Assembly (NCBI GenBank): GCA_028279945.1
Contig: JANQMT010000069.1
Span: 1 to 39,767, forward strand
DNA from: JAKSCF01 sp028279945
GTDB lineage: Bacteria > Bacillota > Clostridia > Peptostreptococcales > JAAYPU01
Length of the DNA stretch: 39,767 bases
Reading direction: 5' to 3'
A model generated the notes under the pieces. That model was not told where the DNA came from, ran no database searches, and worked only from the letters and a program-made list of their open reading frames with translations. This document shows positions 1 to 8,000 of this stretch, one piece after another; the stretch's first letter is position 1; the number at the start of each line of letters is the position of its first letter. The translations under genes were made by a program, and so were the position numbers.

Positions 1-2
1 TT

Positions 3-242
3 AAAAAATCTAATTTAGGATATTACGATTCATTTGACTCTAGCATAGGATTAGACGTCAACTTAAAAAAAGGTAGCACTATCAAAATAGGCAGGGGTGA
101 AGTCCAAACCGTTGAAAATCATTCAACTTGGGGAAGAATAACAGAAAAAACAGAAACAGAATATCACATTAGATTACCTGGTGCAACACCAGCAATAATT
201 AATATAAGAGATGTAGAACCTTTTAGTATGGAAATGCAATAA
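3..242 (+). CDS. C-terminal part of an unrecognised protein, 5' end outside the window
   Basis: An open frame enters from the left edge and ends at TAA 240-242, giving the last 79 residues of a protein. The peptide is polar and reads like beta-rich sequence (segments such as STIKIGRGEVQTV and TETEYHIRLPG). I do not recognise a family. A strong hairpin follows directly, which supports a real gene end. It runs opposite to almost everything else in the window and converges with a decayed NlpC/P60-like fragment and the alcohol dehydrogenase gene. Confidence 0.6.
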   Translation, partial: KKSNLGYYDSFDSSIGLDVNLKKGSTIKIGRGEVQTVENHSTWGRITEKTETEYHIRLPGATPAIINIRDVEPFSMEMQ

Positions 243-247
243 AAATA

Positions 248-278
248 ACACCCCCTACTTTCAAGTGGAGGGGGTGTT
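248..278. terminator. Hairpin terminator between convergent genes
   Basis: ACACCCCCTACTT (248-260) pairs with AAGTGGAGGGGGTGT (263-277) around a 2-nt loop, with a 2-nt bulge. The stem is GC-rich but has only a short T run on the plus side (TTACCTT). On the minus strand it is followed by TTATTTTTA, so it may work in both directions. Confidence 0.6.
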
Positions 279-460
279 ACCTTCGTTCAACACGTACGTT
301 ACAAATCCAGAACAGTCTATACCAATTTTCGCTTTATTATCTTTATCATTAACAAAGTCTTGATATTCCGATGGTGAAGAATTATCTCTTAAATATTGTT
401 TTATCTGTTGGGGGTGTTCTTACCACCATACAATGTAGTTCTCGCTGGTATCATATAGTA
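261..460 (-). pseudogene. Decayed NlpC/P60-like (cell-wall hydrolase) fragment
   Basis: The minus strand encodes a fragment of about 50 residues ending at TGA 261-263. It contains IGIDCSGFVTYVLNE, a good match to the catalytic Cys motif (DCSGF) of NlpC/P60 peptidases. Upstream, ARTTLYGGKNTP lies in another frame and joins only after a frameshift near 405-415. There is no start codon with a ribosome-binding site, and the His/Gln-His part of the catalytic triad is missing because the frame ends in the hairpin at 248-278. I read this as the remnant of a surface or cell-wall hydrolase gene. Confidence 0.5.
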
Positions 461-512
461 AAGATGTATTATTTTTTAATTGTTTTTGCCATTAGTAAAA
501 TCTCTATTAATC

Positions 513-1574
513 TTAATATTCAATTACGACAACCGGTTTGATTAAATCCGCGGGTTTGTCTTTCATAAGCATAAGCGCTTCTTCAACCCCATCTAGTCCT
601 TCAAAACGATGCGTAACCAATTTGCTGGTATCAAGTTTCTTGGTTTCTAATAGAGTCGCCATCTTTTCCATTTTAAGTCTTCCACCGGGAGTAAGACCGG
701 CATTGATACGTTTGTGTCCCATACCAACTCCCCATTCCACTCTAGGAATGTTTACATAATCGCCTTCTCCCAGATAATTTACGTTTCCAATAGCTCCGCC
801 CGGCTTTAACATCCTGATAGCTTGATCAAAGGTATTCACATCGCCTCCGGCAATAATGACTTTATCTACACCTTTTCCATTTGTAACTTCATTAATTTGC
901 TCTACAATATCACCTTGTTTGTAATTTATGATATTTGTAGCCCCATAAGTCTTTGCGATTTCAATACAGTTTGGCCTTGAACCAACAGCATAAAGGTGAG
1001 ATGCACCCATAAGATTTGCTCCCGCAACTGACATAAGACCTACAGGACCAATCCCAATAACACAAACTGAATCACCAAACTTAATATCTGCCAATTCAGC
1101 TCCATGAAATCCGGTAACAACCATATCGGACAGCATAACTGCGGAAACGGGATCAACAGTCTTAGGTAAAAGAGCCAAGTTTGCATCGGCTTCATTTACA
1201 TGGAAAAATTCTGCGAAAACACCATCTTTGAAGTTTGAAAACTTCCACCCGGCAAGCATACCGCCAGAGTGTTGTGAGAAACCGGCTTGGCTTTCAATTG
1301 CACCCCAGTCAGGCGTAATAGCCGGTACAATTACTTTATTCCCTGGTTTAAAATCTTTAACCAAAGATCCTACTTCTACAACCTCACCTACTGCTTCATG
1401 CCCTAAGATCATATCATGTCTTTCCCCTATAGCACCTGCCCAAACCGTATGGATATCTGAAGTACATGGTGCTAGAGCGATTGGACGTACTATGGCATCT
1501 AATGGACCATAAGTTGGCTCTTCTTTTTCTATCCAACCAACCTTACCTATACCTAACATTGCAAAACCTTTCAT
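513..1574 (-). CDS. adh: NADP-dependent secondary alcohol dehydrogenase (zinc type)
   Basis: This 353-residue medium-chain dehydrogenase resembles closely, throughout, the Clostridium beijerinckii / Thermoanaerobacter secondary alcohol dehydrogenases, which interconvert 2-ketones and 2-alcohols (e.g. acetone and isopropanol). Visible features are the catalytic zinc ligands in APCTSDIHTVWAG (Cys) and ILGHEAVGE (His-Glu), the Asp of LSDMVVTGFHGAE, the Rossmann glycines GIGPVGLM, and VGSRP followed by a downstream Tyr (INYKQG), the NADP-selecting pattern of this group. I start at ATG 1574 because GGAGGT lies 7 nt upstream; an in-frame ATG at 1595 has no ribosome-binding site. A consensus sigma-54 promoter sits at 1627-1642 and a sigma-54 activator gene lies directly upstream, so expression is probably induced by that activator. 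Confidence 0.93.
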   Translation of the reverse strand: MKGFAMLGIGKVGWIEKEEPTYGPLDAIVRPIALAPCTSDIHTVWAGAIGERHDMILGHEAVGEVVEVGSLVKDFKPGNKVIVPAITPDWGAIESQAGFSQHSGGMLAGWKFSNFKDGVFAEFFHVNEADANLALLPKTVDPVSAVMLSDMVVTGFHGAELADIKFGDSVCVIGIGPVGLMSVAGANLMGASHLYAVGSRPNCIEIAKTYGATNIINYKQGDIVEQINEVTNGKGVDKVIIAGGDVNTFDQAIRMLKPGGAIGNVNYLGEGDYVNIPRVEWGVGMGHKRINAGLTPGGRLKMEKMATLLETKKLDTSKLVTHRFEGLDGVEEALMLMKDKPADLIKPVVVIEY

Positions 1575-1626
1575 ATGATTTACCTCCATTTGCATTCGAT
1601 TTTGTTAACCAATTAACAATGTATGG

Positions 1627-1642
1627 AGCAAATCTTGTGCCA
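1627..1642 (-). promoter_or_regulatory. Sigma-54 (-24/-12) promoter of adh
   Basis: On the minus strand TGGCAC-AAGAT-TTGCT is an exact match to the TGGCAC-N5-TTGCW consensus, with the invariant GG and GC 10 bp apart. It lies about 50 nt upstream of the adh start codon, leaving a short leader. This promoter type needs an AAA+ activator, and one is encoded immediately upstream. Confidence 0.9.
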
Positions 1643-1717
1643 AGTGGTAAAATCACTAAAATTCTAGAACTTTTACATGATGTCTCTTTCTTTATGTGGA
1701 TTTTTTCTACACTGCCC

Positions 1718-1732
1718 ACAACCCATTGTTGT
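1718..1732. promoter_or_regulatory. Candidate activator-binding inverted repeat upstream of the sigma-54 promoter
   Basis: ACAAC-CCATT-GTTGT is a 5-bp perfect inverted repeat centred about 90 bp upstream of the -12 element and 13 nt beyond the activator stop codon. Spacing and symmetry suit an enhancer site for the Fis-type HTH of the neighbouring activator. The link is inferred. Confidence 0.4.
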
Positions 1733-1745
1733 ATTTTTCAACACC

Positions 1746-3653
1746 TCATGAATCCGGTTTATCCATCTGAATGTCATATTTTAGCATTTTTTTATATATT
1801 GTACTTCTGTCTACATTTAGAATTTTGGCCGTTTTAGAAATGTTTCCATTGCATTTTTTTAAGCAAGCATTAAACGCAATTTTTTCCCATTCTTCAAGGG
1901 TTTGCATTTCGTACCTGAAATACTCATCACTTTTATTTTTAGATAAATCAACTGAGTCATTTTCCGGATCCAATAATATCTTGCCGTTAATCATATAATT
2001 TTCAATTTTATTTTCCAGCTCGCGAATATTTCCAGGCCAAGAATAATCCATAAGTTTTTGAATCTGTTCATCCCTCATTTTAGGAGGTTCTATATTCAAT
2101 CGCTTGGCTTTTTTAGAGATTAAATTTTTTGCTATTATCTGGATATCTTCTTTACGTTCTTTTAATGGCGGAATAGAAATTGGAAAAACACAAAGTCTGT
2201 AATAAAGATCTTCTCTAAAAGTGCCCTTTTTAATAGCATCCGTTAAGTTTTTATTGGTTGCCGCTATTACCCTAACATCTGTAGCAATACATCTTGTCCC
2301 ACCTATCCTAGTTACACATCGCTCTTGCAATACTCTAAGCAAATGGACTTGCATATCTAAAGGCATCTCTCCAATTTCATCTAAAAATATGGTGCCATAA
2401 TTAGCAATCTCGAACTTTCCCGGCATTCCGCCTTTTTTAGCACCTGTAAACGTCCCATCTTCATACCCAAACAATTCACTTTCTATTAGATTCCTTGGAA
2501 TACTGCCACAGTTGACCGAGATAAATGGATGTTCTACGCGCTGGCTGTAGTTATGAATAGCTTGGGCGAAAACTTCCTTCCCGGTACCGCTTTCACCTTG
2601 AATTAAAATTGTGAAAGGCGTGTCGGCAACCGTTTTAGCATAGCTAATGATTTCATTTATTTTTACGCTGCAATATTCTATATCATCAAAGGTATAATAA
2701 GCATTATGATCTGAATATTTATTTACTAAGCCATAAACATTTTTAATGTCTTTTAGAATAATAATAATACCCGTTAATTTTTTATCGTCCTTAACAGGAA
2801 AAGCATTCAGATTAAATGTCCTTTTCTTTTTATTTTTTATAAAAGAAAATTCCATATTTTTGTACTCATCATTATTTACGATAGAATTATAGATATCTTT
2901 CCAATTATCAAAAACTTCTTCAATCTTTATTTCAATATCATCATTTCCAATACCAAGTGCTTCAGAGGCTTTTTTATTTATAAACTCTACTTTTCCATCT
3001 TTATTTACCAGCAACAATGCCTCTTCAATAGAACTAATAATCGTATACAACTGTTGATATGCTTTGGATACTTTCTTTTGATATTCTTCAGATTTAAAAC
3101 TATTCTCTATTGCATTTGCTGCAGCAACAGCTAATCCCAGTGTATGTGAATGCACTAGATTATACCGGCCTGTTAAATTAAGGCAACCGATAATGTTCCC
3201 TTTTGTATCATGGATAGGGGATGCTGAGCAAGTCCACACATGATAGGCTTTGATGTAGTGTTCTTTTTCTGCCATCTGAATAGGCGTGTTTTCGTATAGC
3301 GCTGTTCCAATAGCATTGGTTCCCACGCTTTCTTCACTCATATCTGTTCCAACCACCATTCCCATATCTGCTGCTTGCTCTACAATACTGCTGTCTCCAA
3401 CCAATGAAAGTATATATCCATGGGAGTCTGTCAAATCAATTATAAAACCGGAATCTTTTAGAAGCTCATATAGTATTTTAATAATTGGTCTAGCCTTTTC
3501 AATAAGCGTCTGATTCTTTATAAATGTTTTATTTAATTCTTCTCCCTCTAAAATTTTGTCAGGAAAAACTTTCTCTTCACTAATATTGTTCTCTTTACAT
3601 CTCATATGAGAATTTTTAATGATATCTCCAAAGCGTGTGCCTTTATAAACCAT
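1746..3653 (-). CDS. Sigma-54-dependent activator, AcoR-like (GAF-PAS-AAA+-Fis)
   Basis: This 635-residue enhancer-binding protein has a GAF-like sensor at about 60-185, a PAS domain at about 205-305, an AAA+ domain at about 325-560 and a Fis-type HTH at about 590-630 (NISKTAKILNVDRSTIYKKM). Walker A is GESGTGKE (353-360) and Walker B is GTIFLDEIGEM (420-430). The sigma-54 contact loop reads GTFTGA (400-405) rather than the usual GAFTGA; Ala to Thr at the second position is uncommon. AcoR relatives activate catabolic genes such as acetoin dehydrogenase or alcohol dehydrogenase operons. With a sigma-54 promoter just downstream, the obvious target is adh. AGAGGT lies 6 nt before the ATG. Its own promoter (3730-3758) overlaps a palindrome. 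Confidence 0.92.
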   Translation of the reverse strand: MVYKGTRFGDIIKNSHMRCKENNISEEKVFPDKILEGEELNKTFIKNQTLIEKARPIIKILYELLKDSGFIIDLTDSHGYILSLVGDSSIVEQAADMGMVVGTDMSEESVGTNAIGTALYENTPIQMAEKEHYIKAYHVWTCSASPIHDTKGNIIGCLNLTGRYNLVHSHTLGLAVAAANAIENSFKSEEYQKKVSKAYQQLYTIISSIEEALLLVNKDGKVEFINKKASEALGIGNDDIEIKIEEVFDNWKDIYNSIVNNDEYKNMEFSFIKNKKKRTFNLNAFPVKDDKKLTGIIIILKDIKNVYGLVNKYSDHNAYYTFDDIEYCSVKINEIISYAKTVADTPFTILIQGESGTGKEVFAQAIHNYSQRVEHPFISVNCGSIPRNLIESELFGYEDGTFTGAKKGGMPGKFEIANYGTIFLDEIGEMPLDMQVHLLRVLQERCVTRIGGTRCIATDVRVIAATNKNLTDAIKKGTFREDLYYRLCVFPISIPPLKERKEDIQIIAKNLISKKAKRLNIEPPKMRDEQIQKLMDYSWPGNIRELENKIENYMINGKILLDPENDSVDLSKNKSDEYFRYEMQTLEEWEKIAFNACLKKCNGNISKTAKILNVDRSTIYKKMLKYDIQMDKPDS

Positions 3654-3729
3654 TGTAATACCTCTTTTAAAACGTTATGTATTCTAAGGAGCGCAATATT
3701 TCCAATATATGTATCACAACCTTGTTAAT

Positions 3730-3758
3730 ATTATAACAATCAGTGTTGAAATAATCAA
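3730..3758 (-). promoter_or_regulatory. Sigma-A promoter of the AcoR-like activator
   Basis: On the minus strand TTGATT (3753-3758), a 17-bp spacer and TATAAT (3730-3735) lie about 80 nt upstream of the start codon. Confidence 0.7.
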
Positions 3759-3762
3759 CACT
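3742..3762. promoter_or_regulatory. Operator-like palindrome over the activator promoter
   Basis: AGTGTTGA-AATAA-TCAACACT is an 8-bp perfect inverted repeat covering the -35 box and part of the spacer. Its position would let a bound protein block RNA polymerase, e.g. in autoregulation. Confidence 0.5.
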
Positions 3763-3823
3763 TCATACTAAACCGCTTGTAAATGCAATAGTTTTCTCTC
3801 CTGCTTTTTTATTCCATATTAAA

Positions 3824-3850
3824 ACACCTCGATTATTTCAACCAAGGTGT
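3824..3850 (-). terminator. Terminator after purine nucleoside phosphorylase
   Basis: On the minus strand ACACCTTGGTT pairs with AATCGAGGTGT (11 bp, two G-T wobbles), followed by TTTTAAT. It sits 18 nt beyond the stop codon of the gene at 3868-4689. Confidence 0.7.
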
Positions 3851-3867
3851 ATTTTGCCATCTCCTCG

Positions 3868-4689
3868 CTAAATTTCTTTAACGATTTTCTTAACCCATTG
3901 GCAGAGATTTTCTGATGCTTGATTGGCTACTGCTACTACTCGCTCATGAGAATGCTTGCATTTTTGTATGCCTGTAGCCATATTGGTCACACAAGATATG
4001 CCTAACACTTGAATCCCCAGATAATTTGCTGCAATGGTTTCCGGCACAGTAGACATACCGACTACATCTGCGCCCATTTTACCAATCATTCTTATTTCAG
4101 CAGCTGTTTCGTAGTAAGGTCCCATAAAGCCTGCGTATACTCCTTCTTCACAAGGCAAGTTCATTTCTTTTCCAACCTTTTTAGCTTTATCCATTAAATC
4201 CAGGGAATATGGCTCAGACATATCTGGGAACCTTGTTCCAAAACGTTGGTCATTTTCACCGATTAATGGATTATCTCCAAATAAGTTAATAAAATCATTA
4301 ATGAGCATTAAGGTACCTGGTTCAAAGTCCGTATTGATACCACCACAAGCATTGGTTAAAATTAATTGTTTAATCCCTAATTGTTTCATTACATAAACTG
4401 GGTATACCACTTCTTTCATAGTATACCCTTCATAGTAATGAAATCTTCCCTGCATTGCCAGTATAGGAATATCGTTGATCTTTCCATATACCAACCGGCC
4501 TTCATGTCCTTTGACAGTCACTTGAGGAAAATTGGGAATATCTTTATATTCAATGTATTGTTTTTCAGTTATATCCTTCGTTAAGTCTCCTAATCCTGAG
4601 CCCAAAATAATGGCAATATTGGGTTTTGATTTAACTTTGCTCTCTATAAGTTTTACAGATTCACATACTTTTTTATACATATTGTCCAT
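3868..4689 (-). CDS. punA: Purine nucleoside phosphorylase (trimeric PNP family)
   Basis: This 273-residue protein cleaves purine (deoxy)nucleosides with phosphate to free base and (deoxy)ribose-1-phosphate in the cytoplasm. Family motifs are visible: ILGSGLG near the N-terminus (phosphate binding), GHEGRLVYG, MQGRFHYYEGY, LTNACGGIN, GPYYETAAEIRM (purine-site Glu and Tyr), GMSTVPE and CVTNMATG with the Asn of the base site. Length is normal. GGAGG precedes the ATG by about 8 nt. It has its own promoter and terminator, so it appears monocistronic, and it has no evident link to its neighbours. Confidence 0.95.
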   Translation of the reverse strand: MDNMYKKVCESVKLIESKVKSKPNIAIILGSGLGDLTKDITEKQYIEYKDIPNFPQVTVKGHEGRLVYGKINDIPILAMQGRFHYYEGYTMKEVVYPVYVMKQLGIKQLILTNACGGINTDFEPGTLMLINDFINLFGDNPLIGENDQRFGTRFPDMSEPYSLDLMDKAKKVGKEMNLPCEEGVYAGFMGPYYETAAEIRMIGKMGADVVGMSTVPETIAANYLGIQVLGISCVTNMATGIQKCKHSHERVVAVANQASENLCQWVKKIVKEI

Positions 4690-4717
4690 CGCAAACCTCC
4701 AACATTATTACCTGTAT

Positions 4718-4746
4718 ATTTTACCATTTTAAAATATGGTAAGCAA
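4718..4746 (-). promoter_or_regulatory. Promoter of punA with overlapping inverted repeat
   Basis: On the minus strand TTGCTT (4741-4746), a 17-bp spacer and TAAAAT (4718-4723). The spacer and -10 carry a perfect inverted repeat, TTACCAT (4721-4727) and ATGGTAA (4736-4742), placed as a repressor site would be. Confidence 0.6.
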
Positions 4747-4832
4747 ATTTCATTTTGTATTATTTATGCCCCAACAGACTATGTTCTTATCTGTTTTTTG
4801 CACTTAAACAATGGATATTTTCTAAAATAAAT

Positions 4833-4898
4833 CAGTTGGACTCTACTTATCTCTTTCATCTATCATTAAGTAATGATTGTGTCAGTAGAGTCCAACTG
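4833..4898. repeat. 15-bp perfect inverted repeat with nested hairpin
   Basis: CAGTTGGACTCTACT (4833-4847) and AGTAGAGTCCAACTG (4884-4898) form a 15-bp perfect stem. Inside the 36-nt loop, ATCATTA-AG-TAATGAT forms a second perfect hairpin. It lies about 125 nt past the stop of the giant surface protein, and on the minus strand is followed by ATTTATTTTAG, so it may be an elaborate terminator or RNA-processing site. The rest of 4747-5023 shows no gene. Confidence 0.7.
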
Positions 4899-5023
4899 AG
4901 AAAGGTCTTAATATTAACTGCTTTTATGTGAATAATCATAAGATTTACAGGATATCAGCTCAAAATAATAAAGCAGTTTGGAAGCAACCGTTATTCTATT
5001 TGTAAAAATAACTACAAACTCGT

Positions 5024-8000
5024 TCATTTTATTATGTTTTCAATAAAGCGCATAATCATGGTTGCCACCTCAGAGCGAGTAGCTGTACCTTTTGGCACTA
5101 AAGTATCTTCAGTACGTCCTGTAATGAGTGCCTCCGCATTTGCCCACTTCATTGTGTCTACAGCCCAATCAGAAATTTCCCCCGAGTCAGTATAAACGGT
5201 TAAATCAGAAGCTGACTCTATATCATAGTCCTTATAATCTGCATAGTTGTAAAGTATCGTTGCTATCTGCTGACGGGTGATGTTGTCATTTGTTCCAAAC
5301 AATCCGTTGCCATAACCGGATATGATGCCATTGGTACTTGCCCAAATAATAGCATCAGTGTACCACTGACCGGCTGCCACATCGTTAAAGCTGTTTTCTG
5401 CAGCTACAAAAGGCTCACCTTCAAGTCTGTACAAAGTGGTTACAAGCATTGCACGTGTCATAGAATGATTAGGACCAAAGGTTGTAGTGCCGGTGCCATT
5501 CATCAAACCTTTGTAAACCACATACTTTACGGCTTCATAATACCACGCATCCTTCGAAATATCGGCATACCCTGATATATCATCTGCTAAAACAGCATAG
5601 TATGAAAAATGTTCCGTAGTAAAAACAGCCATGCCAGTATCCTTATCATAAATCGTATCCAATTTTGTAATGGTTCCATCATCAGCTACATGCACGATCA
5701 CTATATCGTAAGGGCTTTCACCATCTTTCAGTGTATAAGGAAGTGATCCGGTAACTGTACCGCCAAAATTTGAAACATCTGCATCCCCCACAGTAACGTT
5801 AAGCTCAAATATAATAGCACCATCGAGCTCTTTCCGAGTTTTCTCAGGCATGGCGGAAACATCCACCGTATTGATCTCAATGTTTACAGTTCCTTCCGAA
5901 TCCACACTTGAAATGGTATCTAGAGCTTTATTATCAAAGGTAAGATTGCCCTTCGGCGTTTCCACCGAAAGCGTTAATCCTGCCGACTTCATGTTTAAAA
6001 CAGAATTTTTGGGTATAGATGCGGTAATGCCACTTATATCCTCATCCGTTTCAGCCTTGATTTTAATATTATTTGTTCCTTTTTCCTTAACCGATTCAAG
6101 TATTTTCTCCACTTGATCACTTGTTACGATAGCTTTTGCGCTGCCGTTTGTCACTTTAGTCTTAGGCGTTATCTTGGCTGAGTTCTTATCTTGAGTATCT
6201 GTCGAATCTTTATCGTTTGTCCCCGTATCGCTGTTGTATTTTGGATTCACATCAGTCGCCTTCAACCACAAGCTGTAGTAAGTTCCATCACCAAGAGAAG
6301 GATATGCAGAGTCATTATCAATCCAGTCAGCAACTTCATAGCGAAAGTCATTGACATAGTGCCAAACCACTGAATCATTGTCTTCCAGTGTCCAGTCTTT
6401 CAGACCTCGGTTAGGATGACTTCCATTTACAGTATACATCCACCCAGAATACGTGCCATTGGTATATTCGGCCAGTTCATAACCCCCGCAAACATCCGGA
6501 GCATCAATGGATTCCACATAATTTTTTTCGGCTCCATCATAGGAAAGTCCTGCATTATCCAGAGCTTTGACAAACAAGTCATAAACCGTAGCGTCTTTAT
6601 TCAACTTATATTTTTTGGTCTTTATCCATGTAACATACTCAGACCCTTTATAATCATCGTCGCCAAGGTCTATGTCTCCCGTTGACAGGGTTGCGCCAAT
6701 AAGGCGAAAACGGACTGAAATTGTTTCTCCTGTTGGCTCAGAAGCTTCGCTGCTTTTCCATGATGCAGTTAGAGACAATACAGCCGGTAAATCGCTTGTT
6801 ACACTGTTGTACCTCTTCTGTCCGTTAAACCAGCCTTGGAAAGTAAAACCTTCTTTTTCAGGTGTTGGGAATGCTGTTCCCAAATCCTTAGTTTTGTCGT
6901 AATTTTTGCTAATATCTGAATGTCCTTCAACTATGCCTCCGTTGGCATCAAAGGTGACTGTTATTGTGTTTTCATTGCCACCTCCATTTGTAATAGTAAC
7001 ATCTGTCATATCATAAAGATTGGTTTTATTATTAGTCAAACGATAATATGACACAAGCGCATAAAATGCCTGCTCAGTTGCCATCTGATTAACTGTTCCA
7101 TTGGATATATGCTTAAAGCCTCCGCCATCTTCATAGTGCTCCAATAAGGCATCTATTGTTGTAAGTCCGTTTTTTATAAAACGAGAATCTTGGGCAGGAT
7201 TAATTCCAAGGGAGGTAAGAGCAACCATTACCTGCGCTATGCTTTCACAGTTTGTTATACCCCAGCTGGCATAACCGCCGGTCTCATTCTGGTTTTCAGA
7301 AAGCCAAGTCAGTGCATTGTCTACTGCATTCTTTACCGATGAATTTGTATTGTAATAAGGGGCCAATGCCTGCAAGGTCATACCGGTTACATCAGGCTGG
7401 GATGGACCGGAAAGAGACCAGCCGCCTTCGCTGTTTTCCTCAGACAAAATATATTCAATCAGATTTTCTCTTGTAACCTGTGTACCGCTGTCTACAGCAG
7501 GTATTTCATAGTCATGGCTGTCAAAAGCGATTAGAGCCCATACAGGACCATTGATGCCTTGTTTTTTTACATAATCCAGAGAGGAAAGACCTTCAAGTAA
7601 ATTATAACCGCCTACATCTGTTACATCCCTGCCAATGGCTGTCAATGCAATGATAAGACGGGAATAATCGGTAGATTTTGTAGAATGAAGTGTTCCTTTC
7701 TCCTCCATTGTCGTCTTCACATACGTTTCAACCTGATTATAATAATTGCTGTAATATGCCTCCGGTACGTCCGATTCTGCGCGTGCAAGTCCTATTACAG
7801 CCCATTCCCCTCCCACTGAGCCTACAGTAGGGTTCTGCACATTATCAAGTATATAGCTCTGAGTTGCTGAATAGGGCGTGCTCGGGTTAGGATTTGATGC
7901 CCCTTCTACAGTAAGAATCAAATCTTCCACTTTTGTTACATAATATTCTTTTTCACGGGTCCACCACTCAGGTCCATATTTTACCCAAACATATCCGCCT

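Noticed and set aside
4833..4898. Terminal inverted repeats of an insertion sequence
   Set aside because: Only 36 nt lie between the arms, with no transposase and no target-site duplication.
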